Origin: Paralithodes platypus
Taxonomy: Eukaryota > Arthropoda > Malacostraca > Decapoda > Lithodidae
Length of the DNA stretch: 64,000 bases
Direction of reading: 5' to 3'
NCBI GenBank assembly: GCA_032716605.1
Contig: CM064573.1
Span: 6,586,739 to 6,650,738, forward strand
A program made the position numbers and the translations under genes. Position 1 is the first letter of the stretch, and every line of letters starts with the position of its first letter. The notes beneath the pieces were generated by a model. The model searched no databases and had not been told where the DNA came from. It was given only the letters and a program-made list of their open reading frames with translations. Positions 10,300-21,059 of the stretch are shown here, piece after piece.

Positions 10300-12582
10300 C
10301 TATCTATCTATCTATTGCCTGACGCCGTGATCCCCGAAGGGGTGGCCACGAACGAACCGCCCCCATGCACCTCTGTCCCCAGTCAGTCGACGCCCCTCCC
10401 CCCAACCAGCACCACCTTCGTTCATGTACTTCCTCACTCCATCCTTCCACCTCATATTCGGTCTACCTCTCCCCCTCTGTCCCTCCACCTCGCTCTCATA
10501 CACCCTCTTAGTCATTCTCTCGCTTTCCATACGTTCCATATGGCCGAACCATCTCAAGTTGTTCCTTTTCACACTTTCCAGCACATCTACCTCCACACCA
10601 CACCTCCTTCTTACTTCCTCATTAGTCTGTCTATCCCTCCATGTAACTCCTCACGCACTCCTTAAGTAATTCATTTCCACTGCTCTCACTCTTGGTCTGA
10701 GTCTCTCAACCAACGTCCATGCTTCGCTTCCGTAAGTCAGTGTCGGGATTACCACACTGTCATGCAAGGACTTCTTCACTTCCATACTGACCACCCTATT
10801 TTTTGTTACTGCTTTTAGCGTTCCTACAACCCTCTTCCCCTGTTGTACCCTCTCCCGCACCTCTTCATCCATAGTCCCATCTTTACTCAACACACTGCCC
10901 AGATACTTAAAAGAGTTGACGATCTCCATAGCCTGACCGTTCAGCTTCACCTCACACTCTGTGACTTCACCCCTTTCGAAGACCATAACCTTGCTCTTCC
11001 CCGTATTTACCTTCAAATTCCGTTTTTCGCACACTGTTCCAAACTCATTTACCAGACCCTGCAACTCCCATTCATTATCACTCATCAGAACTGTATCATC
11101 CGCAAACAGCAGTATAGGTAGCTTCCACTCAATTCCCTCCCTTTTCAGCGATACACCAACATCCACTGCTCTTGATAGTATTTCTTTCATAACTCCATCC
11201 ATATATACAGTAAACAACCACGGGGACATCACACACCCCTGTTTCAAACCAACATTCAGGTCAAAGAACTCGCTCTGCTCACTCTCCACACGTACTGCCG
11301 CCTTTGCACCCTCATACATGCTCTTCACTGCTTTCAGCAACTTGCCCTCTACTCCGTATATTCTAAGTACTTTCCACAAACCTTCTCTATCCACTCTGTC
11401 ATAGGCCTTCTCCAAGTCCATAAAGGCAACATACACCTTTTGTTTCTTCTCCAGATACTTCTCCACAACACAATTCAGGGTAAAAATCTGATCTACACAT
11501 CCTCTTCCCTTCCTAAAACCTCCCTGCTCGTCGCCTATCCATTTCTCCGTTCTCACTCTCACTCTCTCAATCACTACCCTACTGTATACCTTCCCTACTA
11601 CGCTTAGAAGACATATTCCTCGGTGGTTACCACACACTCCTCTTTTCCCCTTTGCCCTTATATAGGGGGACTATTATGCCAGTCTTCCAGTCATCGGGTG
11701 CACTCCCCTTCTCCCATGCTAGTTTGCACATTTTCCATACCCATTCTATCACTATCTCACCACCATACCTCAACATTTCCCCACACACTCCATCTGTTCC
11801 TGGTGCTTTCCCCAACTTCACTCTTTTCATGGCTTCCCACACTTCTGACCTCCTGATCCCCACCTCCTCCTCCACTACTTCTCTTCTTCTCCCTCCCATA
11901 CCATATCCAGCTATGTTTGCTGGCTCTTCATTCCTTTCATTTAGCAACTCACTGAAGTACTCCCTCCATCTTTCGACTCTCTCTTGCTTCTCGGCTAGCA
12001 TTCTCCCATTCTTATCTTTCACACCCTTACTGTTTCCCTTGCTACCTTCCCTAACTTTCTTGACTTCTTTCCAGAACAGTTTCTTACTCTCCCTCCATTT
12101 TACACTCAGATTCCTTCCAAATTCCTCATCTACTCTTCTCTTACTTTCCTTCACTACTCTCTTCACCACCCTCTTACTCTCCACGTACCTCGCTCGTTTC
12201 TGTCTCTCGGAATCTTCATTCCCTCTGCTACCCAACCACTCTCTATATGCTTTCTTCTTTTCTTCCACAGCTATTCGTACCTCTTCTGTCCACCATGCTG
12301 TACCTTTCACTCCCCTCCCTCTTCTCCTCACTCCACACACCTCCTCACATGCTGCACAGATCTCATCCTTAAACACCTTGCTCATCTCCTCCACTTCCTC
12401 CATAACTTCCAGGTCGAACCCACCTAGTCGTCTTTCCACTGCTCTCCTGTACTCCTCCCTGATTTCCTCCTCCTGCAACCTCTCCACCCTCCTCACCATT
12501 CCACCCTCCTCTCGCCTCCCTCCCGCTCTCCTCACCCACTTCTTTTGTATCCTAACCTTAGCTACCACTACATAATGATCAG
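10300..12582 (-). mobile_element. RTE-type LINE, 5'-truncated, nested in repeat R1
   Basis: Minus-strand non-LTR retrotransposon. It begins just inside the endonuclease C-terminus (T-D-H-Y-V-V-V, the last endonuclease block) and runs through the RT to a TAGA microsatellite tail at 10299-10316. The 3' untranslated region is essentially absent: the stop codon TAG at 10312-10314 is the first unit of the tail. A CCCC-GAA-GGGG hairpin (10332-10342) lies just before the tail. On the minus strand R1 half A ends ...aatgcact and half B restarts actatatt, so the insertion duplicated only about 3 bp (act). A diverged 3' fragment of the same family is at 36184-36690. Confidence 0.9.
10312..12568 (-). pseudogene. 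RTE-type reverse transcriptase ORF, two frameshifts
   Basis: Three overlapping minus-strand segments make one ORF: 11627-12568 (charged linker and RT start, LGKAPGTDGV), 10651-11637 (RT core: NHRGICLLS, EQGGFRKGRG, FMDLEKAYDRVDR, LKQGCVMSPWLF, FADDTVLMSD at about 11105-11116, FKYLGS) and 10312-10596 (C-terminal LRWFGHMERM and GRGRPNMRWKDGV). The breaks lie near 11640 and 10655; both look like small indels. Catalytic FADD is intact. It would make cDNA at nicked chromosomal DNA by target-primed reverse transcription, but this copy lacks the endonuclease and is frame-broken, so it is not expected to be active. RTE is the best clade fit because of the 3' structure; not tested by phylogeny. Confidence 0.9.
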
Positions 12583-12787
12583 TGCATTACCAAAATTGGA
12601 GAATTAAGCCACTTGTCCCTTAATCATGAGGTTATATGAAGTCACACCTGAATGACTAGGAAACGGACACGGCTACCGTGACATACCTGTGAAAATCACC
12701 AAACCATTATTGCTCTTCCATCAAACATGGTCGTTATCACCCACCACCCAACCCTACTATCACCTTTACATTCCGGTTATCTGTCAC
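12583..12787 (-). repeat. Dispersed repeat R1, A half
   Basis: Reverse complement of 22140-22330 (shared: ggttgggtggtgg, gcaataatggtttggtg, acggtagcc, gtccgtttc, taacctcatga). Flanks the 5' end of the RTE insertion and pairs with the B half at 10171-10299. Confidence 0.8.
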
Positions 12788-12835
12788 TATCAAATAATAA
12801 TATACAAAAATAATGTGTTATTTTTTTTTTTTTTA

Positions 12836-12973
12836 TTTGGTAATGCACTATATTGACGAAAATTAGGGGACGGTGTGAAACAAGTTCTGGCAAAATATCA
12901 TAGTGATCCAACTGTTTGTTAATAAGTTATTCCCGAAAAACGATGCAACACGGCCTCTGAAACACATAGTAGT
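12836..12973 (+). repeat. Second R1 B segment, plus orientation
   Basis: Starts tttggtaatgcactatattg after a T homopolymer (about 12821-12834) and matches 22331-22471. It is in opposite orientation to the R1 copy it abuts, so two R1 pieces lie tail to tail or an inversion occurred here. Confidence 0.8.
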
Positions 12974-13386
12974 ATATCATTTTCTGAATAAACTCACCTC
13001 CCATCTCTTCTCCTCCTCCCTCTTATATGTATTGTTCTTAAAAAAAGGGTGGGGGGGGGGGGGGCGTAATCTTATTCCTACTCACTAGTCTTATAAAATG
13101 TACTTACCGTATATACTGTATTGGCCATTGTATGTATCCTCGCTAATATTGTTTTGTTGGACCTCACAGTTGGTGCCCTTTCTTCCCAGTGCTTACTCTT
13201 CCTCTCTTTACTCGTAGTTTGGTCTCTTCTACCTTTCTCACTCTTCCATTTCTCCTCACATCTTGCCGGTGTTGATGGTGTTGCTCGTCCTCCATCATCC
13301 AGAAGACACATCTCATATACCTCTCACACACACACACACACATGGTATGGTAAATACAACATTTGTATTTTTCTAAAAGCAATTGT

Positions 13387-13435
<49 letters not shown>

Positions 13436-14017
13436 TTTGTCATCGATCAAGCTGTTACATACACGCACATACAGTATACAGTACATGCAGTAACAACAAC
13501 AACACTATCCATTATCAGGTCACCAACATAACATTTACTCCCTTAAAGTTGTGTCCGGTGTGGCGTCAATATGTAAATTGTCTATATTGTTGTCACCTTC
13601 CTGCCAATATACCTTTAACCTGTTGTTCAGTTCACCTGTGGAGTTCACGGATGGAATGTTTGCTGTTCAATGGGGTTATCATAATTTGGGTTATTGGTTT
13701 CTTTCAATTTATGTATATATTTATTTGTTTGATTAAACTAGGACTTTATAGGCGTATACCAACTCGGTTCAGGATTATTAAGCCATCATAACAAATGTTT
13801 TTCGTATCATTATCTGTTTCCCTTATATTATGTTTTGTATATATTAATTTATACTATTATTTTATATAAACAAATATCAACATGGTTATATAATTAGGCA
13901 TGTGTTATTCCTTCCTAATACCACACACATAACACGGTTCACACTGTAGGACTTTGCAGTAAATGTTCCTTGTTCTTTATAAAGTCTATGACTATGTTAT
14001 TCCATATTTCTATACAT
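12974..14017. other. Microsatellites, no gene recognised
   Basis: Contains a G run near 13049-13064, a CA tract near 13325-13342 and a GA tract at about 13391-13432. Open frames crossing the GA tract (Arg-Glu repeats) are artefacts. Nothing else supported. Confidence 0.6.
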
Positions 14018-14214
14018 TAGGCTACCATAGCGCAGTTGGAATATATTTACATGCTCAGATTAATATGCAGGATTCGAAACTGCATAGTAAATCGTATGCT
14101 TGTCCATATTTCTTCTACTGTCTTGATAGCATAATGCATAGTGCGCGGAATTTCGATGTGAGTATCCTAGATTCGAGTCCTCGGAGTGCCACATGTATTT
14201 GTTGATTTCATTAA
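14018..14214 (+). mobile_element. SINE with two tRNA-like modules, copy 1
   Basis: Module 1 has a good polymerase III box A (tagcgcagttgg) and a box-B-like ggattcgaaac; module 2 ends with a box-B-like gattcgagtcc and gtgcca. The reverse complement of 26170-26372 follows the same order (gcaggattcgaa, then ggttcgagtcc, then acatgtgtttg), so this is a dispersed family of about 200 bp with two tRNA-like units in a row. Copy 1 is the more diverged. Neither unit folds as a normal tRNA by eye. Confidence 0.6.
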
Positions 14215-14664
14215 TTGAGTTTAGATGTGAAGTTGGTTGGTGTTAAAAACATAATAAATAATGCGAGTGACTAGCAATCATTTCAGTGAAACATTTGCTT
14301 TGTGGTTTTGGAGGTCGTTTGAGCCAGTAGGATGGAGAGCAATTACTGTGAACTCTGACCATAAACACTTTAGTTGTAACCTTACTGGCAGGTAAAGGAT
14401 GGAGATGTGTTCCTGAACCAATAAGCTGAAGTGGTTCCCAGAATATTGGCCATTACGATAGTGAAATTCTGTCTAAACATATTTTTAAACCACATACCTT
14501 CACAGAAGCACCTTTTTCTGCTTGTATTGACAAACATTATATAGTTGAGCATACTTTTATTTATTAAAAATATTATATTGCAGTATATAGCAATCGTGTT
14601 TAGATATACCGTTTATGTAATTTTGAAAAGGAACATTTTTTATGTAGTCTTCTAATCATACTGT

Positions 14665-14790
14665 ATTCTACAAAGAAGTTTGTTCCAGGTGGAACATTTC
14701 TTATAATTTAAATGTTTTCCACTAATACTAGTGATGAACTTTTTCAATTTTAACTTCCAGCCATGGTCGTGTGTTGTATTCATATTTGGA
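14665..14790 (-). pseudogene. CR1-like LINE ORF2 C-terminus, fragment
   Basis: The minus strand reads through TWNKL, the conserved Trp-Asn-x-Leu element near the end of CR1-type ORF2, and at DNA level matches 51535-51670 (shared: gtttgttccaggt, actagtg, ttccagccatgg, tgtattcatatt). Short and diverged. Confidence 0.55.
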
Positions 14791-15734
14791 CTAGATATTT
14801 ACCTATGATCAATATTAAGTACCTGTATATTAAGAACTTCAATGAGGTAGCCTTGTAATCTGCTAGATCATAGCATATATTTCCCTTTACTTTTGTTAAC
14901 AGAGGCTATCTAATAGTATTTAACCTTTTACATGCTGTGTTTCGTCGTCATGCATCATATGTATTTATCGTTCTCACACTTTATCCACCTAATTCCTGCA
15001 ATTTATCATTCACGTCACACCTGCTACACACACTTTCATGAAGGCCACAAGATTGATGGTCCCATGCCGTCTGGGAAATGAGAGCAATATCAGCGGATAT
15101 ATAACTGAGACTCAGACTAAAATCACAAGTAAGGCAGAACCGCATTCATTTTATAGGGTAGACTTTGGAGCTTCATATTGATAACAGGCTGCTATTGTTC
15201 CTCCTTTTCTCTCCCTCCAATGTTTTTGTTTGTATTTACCAGTATTTCATTTATCTTTGCTTCTTTTCATTGACTAATTGCCGATCCTCGTCTTCCTAGC
15301 GTTGTCACCCTGCAAAACACATGGCGTTGTTTCAGTTGGAGCCGTAACGCCTGCCACATACACACGTAAACAAATGTAGTGTGAATCTTATGAAGGAATG
15401 AAACTAGTATTGTAAATGATACTGACAGCTATGTGCAGCAATATAAGAAGGGTAGACATTGAAATGCTGATATAACAGTTGTGCAGAGTAAGGAAAGCAA
15501 TGCGTTAATAGAAGGGGGAGATGACAAATATTAACATTTCATCAGCCGCATCCACTGAACAGTTTTCAAACTTCCAGGAATAAAAGAATAGGTCGACTTG
15601 TGGCATTTCACTAGTTTGTTCTTCTGTCGTTTGATCGTTTATACTGCAGTTTGATTTATTTATAGTGTAACAGTGGCAGTGTGTTTTGAATCAAGGCTTC
15701 TTTGATATGATTTAAGAAGTAAATTAAATGACAC
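14791..15734. other. No gene recognised
   Basis: AT-rich sequence without repeats, domains or RNA signals that I can support. Confidence 0.5.
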
Positions 15735-15990
15735 AAATAAATACAATTATGTATTGTGTATATAAATACAATTATGTATTGTGTATATAAATACAATTAT
15801 GTATTGTGTATATAAATACAATTATGTATTGTGTATATAATACAATTATGTATTGTGTATATAAATACAATTATGTATTGTGTATATAAATACAATTATG
15901 TATTGTGTATATAAATACAATTATGTATTGTGTATATAAATACAATTATGTATTGTGTATATAAATACAATTATGTATTGTGTATATAAA
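15735..15990. repeat. 25-bp AT-rich minisatellite, about 10 units
   Basis: Unit aaatacaattatgtattgtg plus tatat; nearly identical units, one lacking a base near 15841. Each unit holds a small inverted repeat (acaat with attgt, 5-nt loop). Confidence 0.95.
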
Positions 15991-16023
15991 CAAACGATTG
16001 ATTGATATGCGTTGTTGGGATCC

Positions 16024-16339
16024 TTAAGGGGCCCCACCTCCTTATTTGTGTTCTCTCTTTCTGGGTTGTATCCATTCGGCCCCATTCAGCCTACTCTTTT
16101 CAGACGTTTATCCGCATCCAGGTGTCGATTTTTTCAGCATATTGTTTATAATCTTGACAGCATTTCGATAGAAAAATGTCTCCATTCTCCATACAATGCT
16201 GGCTCGCTATCGCTCGCCAGGAAGAAATCGACACCTGGTGGGGATAAACGTCGTAAAACAGTAGGCTGAATGAGACCAAATGGCTACAAGCCAGAGTAAG
16301 AGAGAAAAGGAAAGAACAAAAGCAGGTCACCCCCCTTAA
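16024..16339. mobile_element. TTAA-bounded foldback/MITE-like element, copy 1
   Basis: About 316 bp bounded by ttaagggg on the left and ccccttaa on the right. Imperfect arms of about 100 bp pair across the centre: tattcagcctact-type, gacgtttatcc and ccaggtgtcgattt on the left recur inverted on the right. The centre includes gctcgctatcgctcgcc. A related element with the same central string and TTAA limits is at 51719-52094. No transposase inside. TTAA could be a target duplication (as for piggyBac-like elements) or part of the inverted repeat. Confidence 0.6.
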
Positions 16340-16842
16340 GTGAAGACAAGTTTGAATATTGGTCTTTCTGTGTTATTGGATAGCTAATTATAAACCATAT
16401 ATAATTAATATAGCAGACAGTCACTGCTGCATCAGTAAACTATATAGCTAACTCGCCAATACTGTCCCTACACTGCAGGTAGTTCGTCCACACAGTGATT
16501 ATGGTTTAGTTGGCTGAAGTTACTTGTGATCGAATTGACCGCAATACTTTGCCAGAATAGTCTTAAAATATTCCATTGTTCAGTTTGGTCATGAGGACAT
16601 ACACACCCATGAACGGCCAGGCTCACATGTGTTTAAACGTACACGACCTTCCCAAATACACACGTGTACACAGACGTGCCGGAGCTGGATACTTGTCATT
16701 GATTATATAATTAAACTCAACCGTTTCTTCTTGATCTTCACATGGTTTGTTTTACGATCATATACAGTTAAGTTTTATTGTTGTTAGTATCAAACATGAT
16801 ATAAACCAGAATATATAATGTAGAATCTAACATGATTTAGGC
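16340..16842. other. No gene recognised
   Basis: Unique-looking AT-rich DNA; no supported feature. Confidence 0.5.
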
Positions 16843-17100
16843 GCGCGCGCGCACACCCTCCCCCCCCCACACCCACACATACAAACACCCTCCCTCCACA
16901 CACATACACCCACACACGCACATACACATACACACACGCACACACCCATACACACACGCACACACCCATACACACACGCACACACCCATACACACACACA
17001 CACACACACACACCCATACACACACACCAACATACACACACGCACAAACACACCCGCACAAACACACCCACACAAACACACCCACACACACACACTCACT
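16843..17100. repeat. Compound CA-rich microsatellite
   Basis: Alternating gcgcgc, then interrupted CA with repeated cacacccatacacacacgca units of about 22 bp. The Cys/Val/Gly-rich open frames on the minus strand are artefacts. Confidence 0.9.
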
Positions 17101-17438
17101 CACCATTCAGTCATTACCCCTGAATTACTCTCATAATACCCCAGTTCTAGGCTGTCAGCGGCCGCTCCACTTTTTGTCACTAGGTTTTTACCTGAGTCAT
17201 TGGCTGGATAATTGGCTTGAGTCAGGTGGGCAACAATTGGATGATACCTGGAAGGGACCTGAACAGATAGCAGAAGAGAGGCAGGACAAATACAGAAAGA
17301 TTGGAACTTGTTTTTATGTGGAAGAGTTTTTGGTGTTTAGTTTTGGAAGGAGTTATAGTTAATTTGGTAAAATTTCGTGACATTATTCTCTAGTTTTGCA
17401 TTCAACAACCATGGAAGTACTTAGGTGTTTGTTTTATG

Positions 17439-17481
<43 letters not shown>

Positions 17482-18040
17482 CTGTTTAACCCATTCAGTA
17501 CCGGTGACATTCATATTATTAAATGTTGGCAATCATTACACGATTATATTAATTTGATCTCGTCCCTCCTCTTCCCAGTAAACACGTATACAAACTATGT
17601 TCACGTATGAAGCCAAATACACACGTACTGAAATATAAACATACATACATACATACATACATACATACATACATACATACATACATGCCATAGATGACGT
17701 AATGACTCATATACCCACACAGACAAACTGGTATACACAAAACATAAACATTACATTCAAACATATATATCAATATATAACTCCAAATAACTATCGCTTA
17801 CACAAGCCCATTTCCATACATACACACACACACACACGCGCGAGTATATACACACACCTACATATACACACGACTGCATACACATTATACACACACAGTA
17901 TGCAAATGCATAAAGCTGGGCACGAGGGAACAAAAGCGCAAACAACCCCCCAAACTGTTTTGGTTGTATATAAAGACATTGACACGGCCCCAGAGCTTAT
18001 TCTACATTAACCTCGACCACAACGTGCCTGTAAAATTTTG
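17101..18040. other. Microsatellites, no gene recognised
   Basis: Includes a GA tract (about 17441-17482), a perfect atac tract (about 17640-17686) and CA runs near 17820-17900. No coding signal supported. Confidence 0.55.
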
Positions 18041-18065
18041 AGATGGAGGGACATACCCCGCCTCT

Positions 18066-19060
18066 ATGCCAAAGCAATGTATGTATTCGTATGGACCTTG
18101 TCGTCCTTGCGACGCGGCAGCGGCTAATTTATCTGGAATGCCTATTGGAGCTTTCCAGAAAGGAGAGGGAAGCAGAGAGGAAAAGGAAGGAAGAAGAGGA
18201 GAGGAGAAAAAAAAAACGACGAAGAAGCGAAAAGTGTGGTCGAGACCATGGCTGTTAAGGCGAGCTAGGTTTGGGGGTTATGAAAACCTTATGAAAGAAG
18301 TAGAAGCAGAGGACCAAGCTGATTTCAAAACCTTCCTGAGAGTCGACCCGGCACTATTTAAAGAGATTCTGGTAAAAATAGGACCCTTCATTGCCAAAAA
18401 GGACACTAACTTGAGGCAAGCCATTGAACCTGGCTTGCGTTTAGCAGTTACATTGCGTTATCTAGCCACAGGTGACAGTTACAAGAGTCTAATGTAATTT
18501 TTCAGGATAGCGCACAACACCATCTCCAAAATTGTGCCCGAGGTGTGTGAGGCAATTGTGAGTGCGTACATGGATTATGTTATTGTTTGTCTAACAACAC
18601 CACAAGAGTGGAAGGTAGTTGCAACTAGATTTGCTAGGAAGTGGCAATTTCAACATGCTATGGGCGCCTTGGATGGCAAACATGTTGCAATCAGAAAACC
18701 ACCCAAAGCTACCACGACCTATAACTACAAAGGTTACCATTCCATTGTGCTGCTTGCCATCGCTGACGCAGACTACAAATTGCAAAGGGATCAGCGTCAG
18801 ATGGAGGACTGTTTCTACGAACACCCATTCGTTTGCTGTTGGAGAAGAATGACGGTGTTCCGGAGCCAGAACCGCTAGAAAACGGCACCGAGGACATTCC
18901 ATTCTTTTTAATTGGAGACGACGCATTCCCACTGAAGACTTGGATGATGAAACCATACCCAATGAGAGGCTTATATGACGAAAAACGTATTTTTAATTAC
19001 CGACTATCCCGAGCCAGGAGAGTGGTTGAGAATGCGTTTGGTATCATGTCTGCCCGGTAG
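18066..19060 (+). pseudogene. PIF/Harbinger-type transposase (HARBI1-like nuclease), broken
   Basis: Plus-strand DDE nuclease of the Harbinger superfamily in three pieces. Piece 1 has a Lys/Glu-rich stretch, then GGYENLMKEV, FLRVDPALF and LRLAVTLRYLATGDSYKSLM, and ends in a TAA at about 18494. Reading resumes without shift: FRIAHNTISKIV, ALDGKHVAI (first catalytic Asp), YNYKGYHSIVLLAI. A deletion and frameshift near 18780 removes several residues; GSASDGG, IGDDAFPL and RVVENAFGIM (probable catalytic Glu) follow in another frame. The frame ends at CCCG-gtaggtatag, which could be a splice donor, and no continuing exon is evident downstream. One stop, one frameshift and one internal deletion: not functional. 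Harbinger elements cut and paste at TWA sites; a TTA-flanked MITE lies at 33513-33722. Confidence 0.85.
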
Positions 19061-19092
19061 GTATAGCACATGTTTAAAATTGGTCTAAAAAC

Positions 19093-19535
19093 TAGTTATA
19101 TATATATACTATCTATCTATCTATATGCTCAGGCCCAATCCCCATTTTGGGGGTAGCCGACTCAAGACAGAGCAAGAACAGGGAAAACACAAAAACAACA
19201 TAAAACAAAAAATAAATACAGATAAAAAACACAAACTCACACACATCCAGGTCACCCAGGAGAAGACCCAGAGACCAGGGTTACCAAGGTCGCTCCAGCA
19301 CTCCCCCGGCCCCTGACCACCCGGAGAGGTTCCGATCTCGGCAGGCAGACATGCAGCGGAGCCAAAGCCACAAGCCCTCCCACCACACTTCCAGGCACAC
19401 CCTTCATATTAATCGTCCCCCCAAAACGTGCTGCTCCCACCTGGTTCAGATGAACTCCATCGTCCGAAAACAAATAGTCATCGTAGTAGAAATTGTCCCA
19501 GGTGTCGACGAATCCCACGTTCTCCTTCCTGCAGA
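19093..19535 (-). pseudogene. SGNH-hydrolase C-terminal remnant with RTE-like 3' end
   Basis: On the minus strand the sequence reads GFVDTWDNF, then DDGVHLNQVGAARFG, which is the Asp-x-x-His block of SGNH/GDSL hydrolases, followed by about 200 bp without obvious domain, a CCCC-ATTTT-GGGG hairpin (19140-19152), 15 nt, and a TAGA microsatellite (about 19107-19124). The hairpin plus TAGA arrangement matches the 3' end of the RTE LINE at 10299-10342. The N-terminal catalytic Ser region is absent; the fragment is cut at 19535 where a plus-strand LINE fragment begins. Esterase/SGNH domains are known in some LINE ORF1 proteins and in Ngaro-type elements; which applies here is open. Confidence 0.6.
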
Positions 19536-19832
19536 GGTTTGCTAGACAACGATGTGCGTGATGCAGAGTGCTCCTCGGCTGACCAGTTCAAGAGGGTGCT
19601 GGACAGGTTCCTCAAAAGTGTCCCTGACCAGCCAAAAATGCCCCACTACAATATCAGGGCACTGCGTAACAGCATTCCTGATCAGCTTGGCCTGATGAGG
19701 GCAGACAATAATTTTATTACCGATCTGTCTACCATGGACAGTCCATCTACTGGTCCCCTTGCTCCCGTATCTTCCACTGGGGACGGGGACGAGCGGTGGA
19801 TGACTACTACTGGCGGTGGTGCATCAGCATGA
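19536..19832 (+). pseudogene. LINE ORF2 C-terminal fragment (probable)
   Basis: Plus strand LLDNDVRDAE, ADQFKRVLDRFL, followed by a polar tail to a TGA at about 19830. The pattern (L-x-x-D/E-V, then x-FK-x-x-LD-x-F) is typical of the end of CR1- or Jockey-type ORF2. It lies head to head with the SGNH remnant at 19535, an arrangement seen in inverted LINE insertions, but the two parts may be unrelated. Confidence 0.45.
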
Positions 19833-20893
19833 CCGAGGGACGACCAGACGTCCTCAACTTATCACACACACACACACACACACACATATACATGCTACAG
19901 TAGTATTAAATACTGACCACCTAGCAAGATCTGTGTGGTAGGAGTATCAGTGCAACTCTCTGTAACTCACTCTCTCTCGGTCTCAGACATACCACTTAGC
20001 TCTCACACACTCCATTTGATTTGAAACACTCTCTTCCGGACACTTTCCTCCCTTCAAGTTTACTGTCAATATTTTTACATTTCTCCCTCTCACTGGCGTC
20101 ACCGTTCTCCCTGTACTTCTCTCACCCCATCCTTCAGTCCTCTCCCTCTTCCTCTTACCAGTATAATGTTCCTCTTCCTGGGTTCGCTTGTCACCTTCTT
20201 TTTTAAGGTCACTGTTTTTTTGTGAACATTGTTTTCTCCGTTCATTTAATTCTTATGACATTTTACTTTCTCGCATAAGTTTCAGTTGCTTGTGTTAAAT
20301 ATATTGCATTATATCATTCCCCTTTTTAAAATCCCCCTTGCAAAGTAATTTGTTTTTCTATTCTATGTTTTGTCTTGCCCATTTTTTATATAATATATCT
20401 TCATTTAATTATCTTTTCCTTGTATCCATATTAGACATTTATTCCTTTCCCAATATAGATATTATTTGTTCAACTCCCACCTATCCACTTTCTGTTGTCA
20501 TTTATCTACCAACTCTCTCGCATGTTTGCCCATTTGACTCCTTATAACTTCAACCATCAACCATTTCTTATCAATACTCACTGTACTCAATCCTCATTAA
20601 TTCCTGGGTTGTCACGATTATCTCTTTATCATTACACAGTATCATGTAATCTTACTTCTGACTGTTCCTGGTACACAGGGGCTAGTTTATATTATCCAGT
20701 TTACCACAGTTTACCTCCAGAAAATAGTTAATAGAACCACGGATCAAGCTGTTTAGCATATTTACTGACAAGGGGGTAACCTAAATTTGCATATTGACGG
20801 CTCTGCAGGTAATAGGTAATTTCCCAAAGGAAATGACGCAGTCAAGTGGAAACCATTGTGGAGAGAGAGAGACACACACACAGCGCGCGCGCG
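19833..20893. other. No gene recognised
   Basis: CA tract near 19864-19886, then pyrimidine-rich DNA with Ser/Leu/Phe-rich open frames that show no domain. GA, CA and GC dinucleotide runs at 20862-20895 lead into repeat R5. Confidence 0.5.
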
Positions 20894-21059
20894 CACAGTA
20901 ATAGGCCAGGCAGACAAAACATTTATGCGGCACTGTTTGTTTAAGCCAATTCCTTGGTGTTTATTTTTCCTTCGCCGATGAGAGTGCCGTCAGTTTGTTC
21001 TTTTGTCAGTCGCCAATGTACATTTACGCCGGCTTTCCACTCAATTGTTATCGTCAACC
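20894..21059 (+). repeat. Dispersed repeat R5, copy 1
   Basis: About 165 bp matching 54364-54540 (shared: ttatgcggcactgtttgttt, aagccaattcct, ccttcgccgatgag, cagtcgccaatgtacattta, cgccggctttccactcaa, tgttatcgtcaac). Both copies are preceded by GA and CA dinucleotide runs. Identity unknown. Confidence 0.8.

Noticed and set aside
11652..12575. 307-codon plus-strand open frame
   Set aside because: Opposite-strand shadow of the RTE ORF; Ser/Leu/Thr-rich with no domain, while the minus strand has clear RT motifs.
16790..17106. Cys-Val-Gly-rich secreted-toxin-like open frames
   Set aside because: Translation of CA/GT repeats on the minus strand; the cysteines come from tgt/tgc within the microsatellite, with no signal peptide or cysteine framework.
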